18,768 bases of DNA. Origin: JBGAWK01 sp044227665. Its GTDB lineage: Bacteria > Bacteroidota > Bacteroidia > Chitinophagales > JADIYW01. The position numbers and the translations under genes were made by a program. The notes under the pieces are model-generated. The model was not told where the DNA came from and searched no databases. It saw only the letters and a list, made by a program, of their open reading frames with translations. Of this stretch, positions 1 to 6,376 are shown piece after piece. The DNA lies in contig JBGAWK010000048.1 in assembly GCA_044227665.1 (NCBI GenBank), positions 1 to 18,768 of the forward strand, given 5' to 3'. The stretch's first letter is position 1; each line of letters begins with the position of its first letter.

Positions 1-249
1 GGTAAGATGGGCTTCAAAGGGTCTAAGAAAAGTACACCGTATGCTGCTCAGGTATCTTCTCAGGATGCTGCACAGAAAGCCTATGAAGCTGGATTAAGAA
101 AGGTAGAAGTTATAGTCAAAGGCCCAGGTGGCGGTAGAGAGTCAGCCATACGTACTTTGGGCTCTATGGGATTGGAGGTCACTGTAATCAGAGATATGAC
201 CCCACTTCCTCACAATGGCTGTCGCCCTCCTAAGAAAAGAAGAGTATAA
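1..249 (+). CDS. rpsK: 30S ribosomal protein S11 (partial, 5' end outside window)
   Basis: This is the C-terminal part of the small-subunit platform protein S11, which binds 16S rRNA near the mRNA exit. The reading frame is open from base 1, so the true start lies upstream; the ATG at position 7 is internal. The segment has the S11 hallmarks: a glycine-rich KGPGGGRESAIR stretch, the late VTVIRDMTPLPHNGCRPPKKRRV-type ending (residues 58-80 of the visible part) and a basic tail. It is followed 42 bases later by rpsD, the normal order at the end of the bacterial S13-S11-S4-alpha-L17 cluster. Nothing unusual is seen in the visible portion. Confidence 0.97.
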   Translation, partial: GKMGFKGSKKSTPYAAQVSSQDAAQKAYEAGLRKVEVIVKGPGGGRESAIRTLGSMGLEVTVIRDMTPLPHNGCRPPKKRRV

Positions 250-291
250 CCGTATTACCTACTTTTATAGAAATAATTTCAAAAATTTACA

Positions 292-900
292 ATGGCAAGA
301 TATACAGGACCTAGAACGAAAAAGTCAAGAACATTTGGTGATGCTATCTACGGATATGATAAGTATTTTGAACGTAGAAAGTATGCTCCGGGTCAGCATG
401 GCAACGGTCGCAGAAGATCTTCACAGTCTGAATATGCAATTCAGCTGAAAGAAAAACAAAAAGCAAAATATACGTATGGCATATTGGAGAAGCAATTTGA
501 GAAAATATTCCATGAAGCCTCTCGTAAGCATGGTGTAAGAGGCGAAAACCTTTTGCGTCACTTGGAATTACGCTTGGATAATACTGTGTATAGACTAGGT
601 TTTGCGCCTACACGTAGTGCCGCACGTCAGTTAGTATCTCATAAGCATATTACTGTAAATGGCAAGATTGTGAATGCCCCTTCATTTACATTAAAAGTAG
701 GTGATGTAGTAAGCGTTCGTGATAAGTCAAAAACTATTCCTATGATTTTGGATACTTTGGCAACTGGCAGAGTGAAAAAATACACTTGGTTACAACTAGA
801 TAGCGATGCTATGGAAGGCAAATACATAGAAGTTCCAAATCGTGACCAGATACCTGAAAATATCAAAGAACAACTCATAGTGGAATTGTATTCTAAATAA
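292..900 (+). CDS. rpsD: 30S ribosomal protein S4
   Basis: Primary 16S rRNA-binding protein that nucleates assembly of the 30S body; in many bacteria it also acts as a translational repressor of its own operon. The 202-aa length is normal. It starts MARYTGPRTKKSRTFGD and carries the YAPGQHG motif near residue 33. An S4 RNA-binding domain follows at about residues 91-155, with RLDNTVYRLGFAPTRSAARQ and the HKHITVNGKIVN loop. The N-terminal zinc-binding cysteines found in some S4 proteins are absent, so this is the zinc-independent form. It lies between rpsK and rpoA as expected. There is no clear Shine-Dalgarno sequence before the ATG, as is usual in Bacteroidota. Confidence 0.98.
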   Translation: MARYTGPRTKKSRTFGDAIYGYDKYFERRKYAPGQHGNGRRRSSQSEYAIQLKEKQKAKYTYGILEKQFEKIFHEASRKHGVRGENLLRHLELRLDNTVYRLGFAPTRSAARQLVSHKHITVNGKIVNAPSFTLKVGDVVSVRDKSKTIPMILDTLATGRVKKYTWLQLDSDAMEGKYIEVPNRDQIPENIKEQLIVELYSK

Positions 901-925
901 TTAATTAACCTAAAGAACTTATATA

Positions 926-1921
926 ATGGGATTACTGTCATTCCAAAAACCAGATAAAATATTACTACAGAAGGCTACAGATTTCGAAGGTACTTTTGAA
1001 TTCAGCCCTCTTGAACCAGGGTTTGGCACTACTGTAGGTAACGCACTACGCAGAGTATTGCTATCTTCCCTAGAAGGGCATTCTATTACCTCCCTAAAAA
1101 TTGCAGGTGTAGATCATGAATTCTCTACCATTAAGGGTGTCATTGAAGATGTTACAGAGATTGTTTTAAATCTAAAACAAGTACGTCTCAAAAAAATAAT
1201 CCAAGATAACGATATGGGTCACGATAAGATTTTTCTTTCCATACGTGGTAAAGAACAATTTTTGGCATCTGATATCGAAGATCATACCAATGTCTATTCA
1301 GTAACAAATCCTGAATTGGTAATCTGCAATATGGACAAAAATGTACACTTGGAGATAGAACTTACTATAGGCAAGGGCAGAGGTTACGTAGCTGCGGAAG
1401 AGCAGAATGTAGATACTACCCATCTAGGAGTTATACCTATGGATGCCATTTATACCCCTATCAAAAATGTGAAGTATAAGATAGAAAATACTAGGGTCGA
1501 ACAACGTACCGACTTCGAAAAATTGATTATAGATATCAAAACCGATGGTACTATTCATCCCGAAGATGCTATAAAGGAAGCTGCAAAAATTATGATTCAG
1601 CATTTGATGCTGATATCTGATGAGCATATCAGCTTCGATACTGAGGATAAGGCAGAAGAAGAGGTGGTAGATGAACATGTATTACACATGCGCAAACTAC
1701 TGAAGACACCTCTTGAGGACTTGGATCTTTCCGTTCGTGCTTACAACTGCTTGAAAGCTGCAAAAATCAATTCCTTGGCAGAATTAGTGCAGTATGATAC
1801 TAATGAACTATTGAAGTTTAGAAATTTCGGTAGAAAGTCATTGGTAGAAATAGAGCAGATGATAATAGACAAAGGTATGCACTTCGGCATGGATTTGAGC
1901 AAATTTAAATTAGACGAATAA
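926..1921 (+). CDS. rpoA: DNA-directed RNA polymerase subunit alpha
   Basis: The alpha subunit dimerises to start RNA polymerase assembly and uses its C-terminal domain to contact UP elements and activators. The length of 331 aa is typical. The N-terminal domain has FEFSPLEPGFGTTVGNALRR near residues 25-44, the dimerisation core. The C-terminal domain (about residues 250-325) has LKTPLEDLDLSVRAYNCLK and FRNFGRKSLVEIEQ, the helix-hairpin-helix region that touches DNA. An acidic linker (about 240-250, DKAEEEVVDE) joins the two. The gene sits 25 bases after rpsD and 18 before rplQ, so the genes are cotranscribed. Confidence 0.98.
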   Translation: MGLLSFQKPDKILLQKATDFEGTFEFSPLEPGFGTTVGNALRRVLLSSLEGHSITSLKIAGVDHEFSTIKGVIEDVTEIVLNLKQVRLKKIIQDNDMGHDKIFLSIRGKEQFLASDIEDHTNVYSVTNPELVICNMDKNVHLEIELTIGKGRGYVAAEEQNVDTTHLGVIPMDAIYTPIKNVKYKIENTRVEQRTDFEKLIIDIKTDGTIHPEDAIKEAAKIMIQHLMLISDEHISFDTEDKAEEEVVDEHVLHMRKLLKTPLEDLDLSVRAYNCLKAAKINSLAELVQYDTNELLKFRNFGRKSLVEIEQMIIDKGMHFGMDLSKFKLDE

Positions 1922-1939
1922 TAAAAATAAAGATACGCC

Positions 1940-2509
1940 ATGAGACACGGCAATAAGATTAATCACCTAGGTAGAAAATACGGACATAGAAGAGCTTTAT
2001 TGGCAAATCTTGCCGCACAACTTATTATGCACAAGAGAATAGTTACCACAGTAGCTAAAGCCAAAGAATTGCGTGTATATATAGAGCCACTAGTTACTAA
2101 AGCCAAAGACAATACTACTCACCAACGTAGAATTGTATTCGGATATTTGCAAGACAAAGCGGCTTCAAAAGAGTTATTTGATGTAGTAGCACCTAAAGTG
2201 GGCGACCGTCCTGGTGGATATACTCGTATCATCCGTACTGGATTTCGTCCTGGTGATAACGCAGAAATGGCATATATAGAGCTGGTAGATTTCAATGAAG
2301 TATATACCGCAGAAAAATCTGCTAACAAGGCTAAAAAACGTACACGTCGTGCGGGGAGCTCCAAACCTAAAAAAGAACAAGAAGAGCAAGTGCAAGAAAC
2401 GGCATCTGTAGTAGAGACAAGTCCAGAAGTCAATGAAACTACGGCTACAACTACAGAGACCTCACAAGCAGAGACCTCACAAGTTGATGAGACGAAGTCA
2501 GAAGAATAA
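1940..2509 (+). CDS. rplQ: 50S ribosomal protein L17 with long low-complexity C-terminal tail
   Basis: L17 is a large-subunit protein near the polypeptide exit tunnel. Residues 1 to about 122 are the conserved core: MRHGNKINHLGRKYGHRRAL at the start, then the MHKRIVTTVAKAKELR helix and GGYTRIIRTGFRPGDNAEMAYIEL. The protein continues for about 67 more residues, first a basic stretch (about 129-145, KKRTRRAGSSKPKK) and then a Glu/Thr/Ser-rich tail (146-189). E. coli L17 ends at 127 aa. Extended tails are familiar in Bacteroidota, so this is probably natural. Within the tail a 15-bp unit is perfectly duplicated (see the repeat entry). This is the last gene of the ribosomal operon, and a strong terminator follows 23 bases after the stop. 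Confidence 0.97.
   Translation: MRHGNKINHLGRKYGHRRALLANLAAQLIMHKRIVTTVAKAKELRVYIEPLVTKAKDNTTHQRRIVFGYLQDKAASKELFDVVAPKVGDRPGGYTRIIRTGFRPGDNAEMAYIELVDFNEVYTAEKSANKAKKRTRRAGSSKPKKEQEEQVQETASVVETSPEVNETTATTTETSQAETSQVDETKSEE
2454..2483 (+). repeat. 15-bp perfect tandem duplication inside rplQ tail
   Basis: The unit CAGAGACCTCACAAG occurs at 2454-2468 and again immediately at 2469-2483. Being 15 bases long it keeps the reading frame and encodes two successive ETSQ(A/V) units in the acidic tail of L17. The position suggests a slippage-generated, length-tolerant part of the protein. Confidence 0.95.
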
Positions 2510-2532
2510 ATAGTGTTTTCAGGATAGCACGG

Positions 2533-2569
2533 GGGCAACATCATAGATGTTGCCCTTTTTTTATTTTTA
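2533..2569 (+). terminator. Rho-independent terminator of the rpsK-rplQ operon
   Basis: A perfect 10-bp stem (GGGCAACATC at 2533-2542, GATGTTGCCC at 2546-2555) with a 3-base ATA loop is followed at once by TTTTTTTATTTTT. The T-tract lies only on the + strand side, so it ends transcription of the ribosomal operon rather than the converging - strand gene that stops at 2580. Confidence 0.93.
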
Positions 2570-2579
2570 CTAAATTTCA

Positions 2580-3506
2580 TTAATTCGAATAAAACCAATT
2601 AATTATTTCTTCTACTTTAAAATTATCACCATCATATTCCCCTTCAATAATACTGTTATTTACTAAGTATATCACAGGTAGATGTATTCCAGCTAATGAT
2701 ATCCAATCTTCTGATCCTAAGAATAAATTATGAGGGATATCTGTAATATTATGTTCTTTTACAAATTTGTCTAAATGTTCATATTTTCCATTTAATAATA
2801 TATAAATAGGCAAATTTGGTTGTTGCTTGTGAATAATACTTAATTTCTTAGCTGTAAGCTTACAATGAGGACACTTCATACTTAGAAATACTATGATTTT
2901 TTTTCCTACTTTAAGATTTACTTTTGGTTTATATTGTTGTTTTGGGGCATATAATTTTTCTATAGAAAGTTTGTTGCCTATTTTTTTTGAAACTGAAGAT
3001 TCAGAAATTATTAGAGGATTTGCAATGAATACGAATATTGTAATGAGCACAAAAGAAATAAAACTTAATTTAATGGTTCTACTATTATAAAGTGACTTAC
3101 TCATTAATAATAAGACTATTAATAATATGAGTGATAATATATTCTTAATTAATGATTCTAAAGGAGTCATCGTAATGATTTCACCAAAACAGCCACAATT
3201 TCCATTACTCCCATTGTTTATTAATTCAGAGAGTACATAAATATTAAAGATTGATATTACTAAAATACCAATGATTGGAATAAATTTGAATTTAAATTTA
3301 TTGTTTAATAAAAATAAAATTCCAATACATATTTCTAGCGAAATAATAATTCGGGCTACATAAGGTGACATTTCCCAGTTCACCCATCCTGAATCAGCAA
3401 TTCGGAATTCAAAAATATCTATGGACAATGTTTTTGTATAAGCTGAAAATAAAAACACACAACCTATAATGGTGCTACATATTATATATAAGATTTTCTT
3501 GTACAT
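2580..3506 (-). CDS. MauE/DoxX-like membrane protein fused to a thioredoxin-like domain
   Basis: Predicted inner-membrane thiol-redox protein of 308 aa. Residues 5-24, 49-67, 74-95, 119-136 and 146-165 are hydrophobic and look like five membrane spans, as in the MauE branch of the DoxX-like families. The loop after span 3 holds a Cys-x-Cys pair (C104, C106, in NCGCFGE). Residues about 180-308 form a thioredoxin-like domain with a CPHC active site (C212, C215) and a likely cis-proline (P277, in LPVIYLV). With the N-terminus inside, both cysteine pairs would face the periplasm, so electrons could pass between them, much as in VKOR-thioredoxin fusions (inference). The gene is markedly AT-rich: positions 3241-3300 have only 9 G/C of 60. 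It lies downstream of a small cysteine-rich lipoprotein gene on the same strand, with a hairpin between. Its substrate is unknown. Confidence 0.85.
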   Translation of the reverse strand: MYKKILYIICSTIIGCVFLFSAYTKTLSIDIFEFRIADSGWVNWEMSPYVARIIISLEICIGILFLLNNKFKFKFIPIIGILVISIFNIYVLSELINNGSNGNCGCFGEIITMTPLESLIKNILSLILLIVLLLMSKSLYNSRTIKLSFISFVLITIFVFIANPLIISESSVSKKIGNKLSIEKLYAPKQQYKPKVNLKVGKKIIVFLSMKCPHCKLTAKKLSIIHKQQPNLPIYILLNGKYEHLDKFVKEHNITDIPHNLFLGSEDWISLAGIHLPVIYLVNNSIIEGEYDGDNFKVEEIINWFYSN

Positions 3507-3524
3507 AATTTTCTATAAAGTTAC

Positions 3525-3553
3525 AAAATAAGAAAGGCAGCAAGAATGCTGCC
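3525..3553 (-). terminator. Hairpin with T-rich tail between lipoprotein and MauE-thioredoxin genes
   Basis: A 7-bp perfect stem (GGCAGCA at 3536-3542, TGCTGCC at 3547-3553) with a 4-base loop. Read on the - strand it is followed by TTTCTTATTTT, so it fits a terminator for the lipoprotein gene ending at 3584. Because the next gene starts at 3506 on the same strand, it could also be a partial terminator that sets a higher level for the lipoprotein. Confidence 0.7.
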
Positions 3554-3583
3554 CTTCAATTTCTAATTTTTTTAAATTGATTA

Positions 3584-3799
3584 TTAAATCAATGAACAGT
3601 CAACATCAGGATTTATCTTTTGAAGATCATTCTCAAAATTGTCGCAATCCTCTGCAGACTGTTTTAATTTTTTTTCTCCAATAGGAAATTCCTTAGTGTC
3701 AAATCCTGGAGCGGTACATTTGCAAGTTCTTTCTTTTCTACAAGAACTCATTCCGATTGTTAGTAAAGCACAAAGTGCTACAATGATTGTTTTTTTCAT
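3584..3799 (-). CDS. Small cysteine-rich lipoprotein
   Basis: A 71-aa predicted lipoprotein. It starts MKKTIIVALCALLTIGMSSC, a short signal peptide ending at a lipobox-like cysteine (C20). The mature part is about 50 residues and holds C26, C28, C52 and C68, an arrangement that could make two disulfides. The C+C ... KKLKQSAEDCDNFE ... DCSLI pattern resembles, from memory, many small uncharacterised Bacteroidota lipoproteins; no function is known to me. It has a hairpin just downstream and then a MauE-thioredoxin gene on the same strand, so it may be a substrate or partner of that redox protein (inference). The 291 bases upstream are gene-free and must hold its promoter. Confidence 0.75.
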   Translation of the reverse strand: MKKTIIVALCALLTIGMSSCRKERTCKCTAPGFDTKEFPIGEKKLKQSAEDCDNFENDLQKINPDVDCSLI

Positions 3800-4090
3800 G
3801 TTTTTTAATTTAAAATGGTTTTGAAAATTATTGATTTATTTTTTTGTTTTTTTGAATTATACTTGACATTTAATCTGTTGTTTTTTAGTAACTATGATTA
3901 TATTTTAACTAATGCAAAATAAGGCAATTACTTCGATTTAATCTTTATAGAATTATAATAGTTTGTTGCAAAATCTACATATTGCTGTTTCAATAAATAT
4001 GTTTTATTCATAATTTTATACTATTTTTTATTTCTATTGAAATTCACAGCTACAAGCTTACTATAAAAGTAATATATACTTCTGTATTAT
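3800..4090. other. AT-rich intergenic region without a gene
   Basis: This 291-base stretch lies between the L,D-transpeptidase stop and the start of the small lipoprotein gene, both on the - strand. No credible ORF, RNA gene or strong terminator was seen. A near-match to the Bacteroidota -7 element for the - strand (TTATTTTG, one mismatch) is at 3915-3922, which would leave a leader of about 110 bases. The same 9-mer, CAAAATAAG on the + strand, recurs at 3524-3532 just before the MauE-thioredoxin gene. Confidence 0.5.
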
Positions 4091-4966
4091 CTATAAAAAT
4101 GATTCTGATATGATTTTTAATTCTTCTGCTGTAAGATTTACTGCCATATTATTCTGAGGAAGTAACATCCATGGAGGAATGGAGTCGAAGTTATAGTTTC
4201 CAAAAATTAATACTGGTGTACCCTTTTCAACAACTAATGTTCTATTTTTTGACAATTTCCATTGCTCTCCCCAGTTATAAAACCACTGTGCATCATCTTC
4301 ATACAACCTAATGCAAGAATGACTTGCGGGGTATCCGGGTAAATCGTATTTGTGTAATGCTATCCCTAAATTATTATCAATATTAAAATACCAAGGCATT
4401 ACCCAATTTCCGTTTATGGTACTTACTTTTCTTTTGGCTTTATAATTAGTATGATATAGGCCATTAGGAGTAGGTGTAGATTTCTTGCCACTACTTATAG
4501 GTGCAGTTCTTATCTGTCTCCCATTCTCGTATGCTGCAAATGCTTGTATGCGTTGATTTACCAAAATTGATTTAGGATATTTGGCTAATGCTTCTAAGGT
4601 AGTCGGAAACGGCATATATGGAGATATGCTATCTAGTAACGGATTGGGTATTATAAGTACTGTTCCTGTCTTTATTCTGTGTGGGTCTATCCTGTTTATT
4701 GCTGCAATTACCTTTATTTGTTTTGGGCTATAAGTCTCTTTAAAATGCTTTACCTCATCTATACTATAAAGCGTATCATAGTTATAGTAAATATTTGGTT
4801 GTTCTATTACAGCTTTGTCACTTGTCTTTAAGGCTATCTTTTCTTTGTTTGATTCCGAGATACCGCTAGTATTAGTAGATTTAATGCTGCAAAATGTCAT
4901 TAGCAGTATAGTTATCATTAGCATTGTGATTCTGCTGAATAATACAATTAAGCTTTTAAAATACAT
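4091..4966 (-). CDS. L,D-transpeptidase (YkuD family), lipoprotein-like, with LysM-like segment
   Basis: Predicted periplasmic enzyme of 291 aa that makes or edits 3-3 peptidoglycan crosslinks, or attaches proteins to the wall. The N-terminus is hydrophobic (about 5-25) and ends at C26 in a weak lipobox (MTFC). Residues about 64-107 resemble a degenerate LysM repeat (PKQIKVIAAINRIDPHRIKTG then TVLIIP). The YkuD domain covers about 130-255, with the catalytic block from H205 through PGYPASHSCIRL: H216, nucleophile C218 and R220. S217 replaces the glycine of the usual SHGC motif, and H205 is closer to the SHxC than in the classical family. The gene starts 32 bases after the stop of the propeller-like gene upstream, so both are probably cotranscribed. 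The catalytic residues are present, so it is probably active. Confidence 0.88.
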   Translation of the reverse strand: MYFKSLIVLFSRITMLMITILLMTFCSIKSTNTSGISESNKEKIALKTSDKAVIEQPNIYYNYDTLYSIDEVKHFKETYSPKQIKVIAAINRIDPHRIKTGTVLIIPNPLLDSISPYMPFPTTLEALAKYPKSILVNQRIQAFAAYENGRQIRTAPISSGKKSTPTPNGLYHTNYKAKRKVSTINGNWVMPWYFNIDNNLGIALHKYDLPGYPASHSCIRLYEDDAQWFYNWGEQWKLSKNRTLVVEKGTPVLIFGNYNFDSIPPWMLLPQNNMAVNLTAEELKIISESFL

Positions 4967-4998
4967 AGTACTGATATTTTAGAATTGTGGAATAAATA

Positions 4999-5901
4999 TT
5001 ATTGGTTTTTGATTAATCTCAGATGTGAAAAAGGTATAGAAATAACCTTGTCTTCATTCATCGCTGGTATATAAAGGATGTTATTTCTCCTGTCTGCATA
5101 GATATCGGATGGACCATTTAGTACAAAAGGCAGGTCAATAGTTTTAACTTTTGCATTTTTGCGACGTTTGGCAACTTCAAGTTTCCCCTGACTGCTTTGT
5201 GCATCTACCCAATCTGTAAAATACACTTTCCTGTTTTTGATTACAATGCCATCGTTTACACCATTGGTCTTTACATTTTTCAATTTTTTACGTACTATTC
5301 CAAATTTTGCTATGCCACCTAAGTTTTGATTGTCTTCTCCAAATCCTGCTACATATACTTTGCTCAGGGGTCTTTTGCTTACACCATTTATTCTGCTTAC
5401 TTGTTCTCCTTTGAGATTTATTTCTTTAATCTTACTTTTTTTGTTGACTTTGTATAGTTTATTGTTATATGTTTCGGATACATATACGCCACCTATAGCT
5501 TTAGTAATGTCGTTGAGATAGGCTGCTTGTACAGATTGCATGTTTATCTCAAATTTCTTCTCCCTGTTTTTGAGGTCGTAGGCTACAACTCTGTCTATAT
5601 CTGTGACGAAAAGTGTTCTTCCTTTCACAAACATTCCTTTGGGAGAGTTCAAGCCAGTAATGTATTTGCATTCAGTGATATTTCCGGTCTTCCTATCCAA
5701 TAAGCTGATATAGCCATCTTGGTCTTTGGCAGTAGGATTTAGCTCGCTTCCCGTATTGGATACCAATAGATGTTTGCGAAATCCTACTACACTTTCAGGA
5801 TGATCGAATCCGCTACTTACTGATACATGGATGGGATCTTTGGCAAATGAGGTAAGTTGTAATGCTGCCACTGCTGTGATTAAAAATGTTTTTACTTTCA
5901 T
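4999..5901 (-). CDS. Secreted SMP-30/NHL-like beta-propeller protein
   Basis: Predicted exported protein of 300 aa, with signal peptide MKVKTFLITAVAALQLTSFA and cleavage probably after residue 20. The rest has repeated short beta-strand motifs typical of six-bladed propellers of the SMP-30/gluconolactonase/NHL type: HPESVVGFRKHLLVSNTG, LNSPKGMFVKGRTLFVTDID, GVYVSETYNNKLYKV, GIVIKNRKVYFTDW and GPSDIYADRRNNILYIPAMN. Acidic residues that bind metal in true lactonases cannot be assigned with confidence, so the substrate is unknown; it may be a non-enzymatic binding propeller. It is the first gene of a probable two-gene unit with the L,D-transpeptidase. A -7 promoter element lies about 35 bases upstream. 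Confidence 0.8.
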   Translation of the reverse strand: MKVKTFLITAVAALQLTSFAKDPIHVSVSSGFDHPESVVGFRKHLLVSNTGSELNPTAKDQDGYISLLDRKTGNITECKYITGLNSPKGMFVKGRTLFVTDIDRVVAYDLKNREKKFEINMQSVQAAYLNDITKAIGGVYVSETYNNKLYKVNKKSKIKEINLKGEQVSRINGVSKRPLSKVYVAGFGEDNQNLGGIAKFGIVRKKLKNVKTNGVNDGIVIKNRKVYFTDWVDAQSSQGKLEVAKRRKNAKVKTIDLPFVLNGPSDIYADRRNNILYIPAMNEDKVISIPFSHLRLIKNQ

Positions 5902-5935
5902 GATAAATTATTTATTTGTTTAAAAATTGTTTTTA

Positions 5936-5943
5936 CAAAATTA
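5936..5943 (-). promoter_or_regulatory. Bacteroidota -7 element (TAATTTTG) for the propeller gene
   Basis: On the - strand this reads TAATTTTG, an exact match to TAnnTTTG. It would put the transcription start near 5929, about 28 bases before the ATG at 5901. No TTTG -33 element is seen at the proper distance, which lowers confidence. Confidence 0.45.
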
Positions 5944-6034
5944 CTGTGATGCCGGTGGCGGCCTGTTATAGTATTTTATCGAATTTTTACATTATATGCA
6001 TGTATATTTTATTTGTATATATATGATTATCATC

Positions 6035-6070
6035 AAAATAAAAAAGCTAAGTTGTCATAGACAACTTAGC
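6035..6070 (-). terminator. Rho-independent terminator of the AraC-RR-HK-YihY operon
   Basis: A perfect 10-bp stem (GCTAAGTTGT at 6046-6055, ACAACTTAGC at 6061-6070) with a 5-base loop. On the - strand it is followed directly by TTTTTTATTTT, so it closes the - strand unit. It lies 31 bases past the stop of the 71-aa membrane peptide, which supports that small gene being real and being the last of the operon. Confidence 0.92.
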
Positions 6071-6101
6071 TGGTGCATGAAGAATTAGGATGAAAGAATA
6101 A

Positions 6102-6317
6102 TTATTTGTGTGCCAATTGGTGGGGAAAGATAAGCTTGGAAGATGGATAGACGCTATCAGCGGCTTTATATTTTCTATTTATATCTTGGATCTGTAGGCT
6201 ATGCTTTGAAATATCTTGATGTCTATTGAATATAGTCTTTGCAACTTCGGCAATAAACAATAGCTCTATTATTACCATGAATATTATACTAAAGGATGTT
6301 GTCTTCATATTGTACAT
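6102..6317 (-). CDS. Small single-span membrane peptide
   Basis: A 71-aa protein I do not recognise. Residues about 7-25 (TSFSIIFMVIIELLFIAEVA) form one hydrophobic segment, and the rest is polar and basic, ending FPHQLAHK. It may start at M1 (6317) or M4 (6308). It lies 59 bases after the YihY/BrkB gene on the same strand, with a perfect terminator just beyond it. It is therefore probably the last gene of the regulator-kinase-YihY operon and may be an accessory subunit (inference). A shadow ORF is unlikely because nothing overlaps it. Confidence 0.6.
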   Translation of the reverse strand: MYNMKTTSFSIIFMVIIELLFIAEVAKTIFNRHQDISKHSLQIQDINRKYKAADSVYPSSKLIFPHQLAHK

Positions 6318-6376
6318 ATTGATAAATTTGACAATACAAATATGCTATCCTTGTAGTAGGGATGTGTTATAAAATT

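Noticed and set aside
2119..2598. A 159-codon open frame on the - strand across rplQ
   Set aside because: It is antisense to rplQ and crosses the operon terminator; the Ser/Val/Cys-rich translation mirrors the low-complexity tail.
4058..4080. Hairpin after the L,D-transpeptidase gene as its terminator
   Set aside because: Arms are only AAGTA/TACTT and no T-run follows on the - strand.
5951..5962. GC-rich GCCGGTGGCGGC patch in an AT-rich gap as an operator
   Set aside because: Only 4-bp arms, a single occurrence and no matching partner site in the window.
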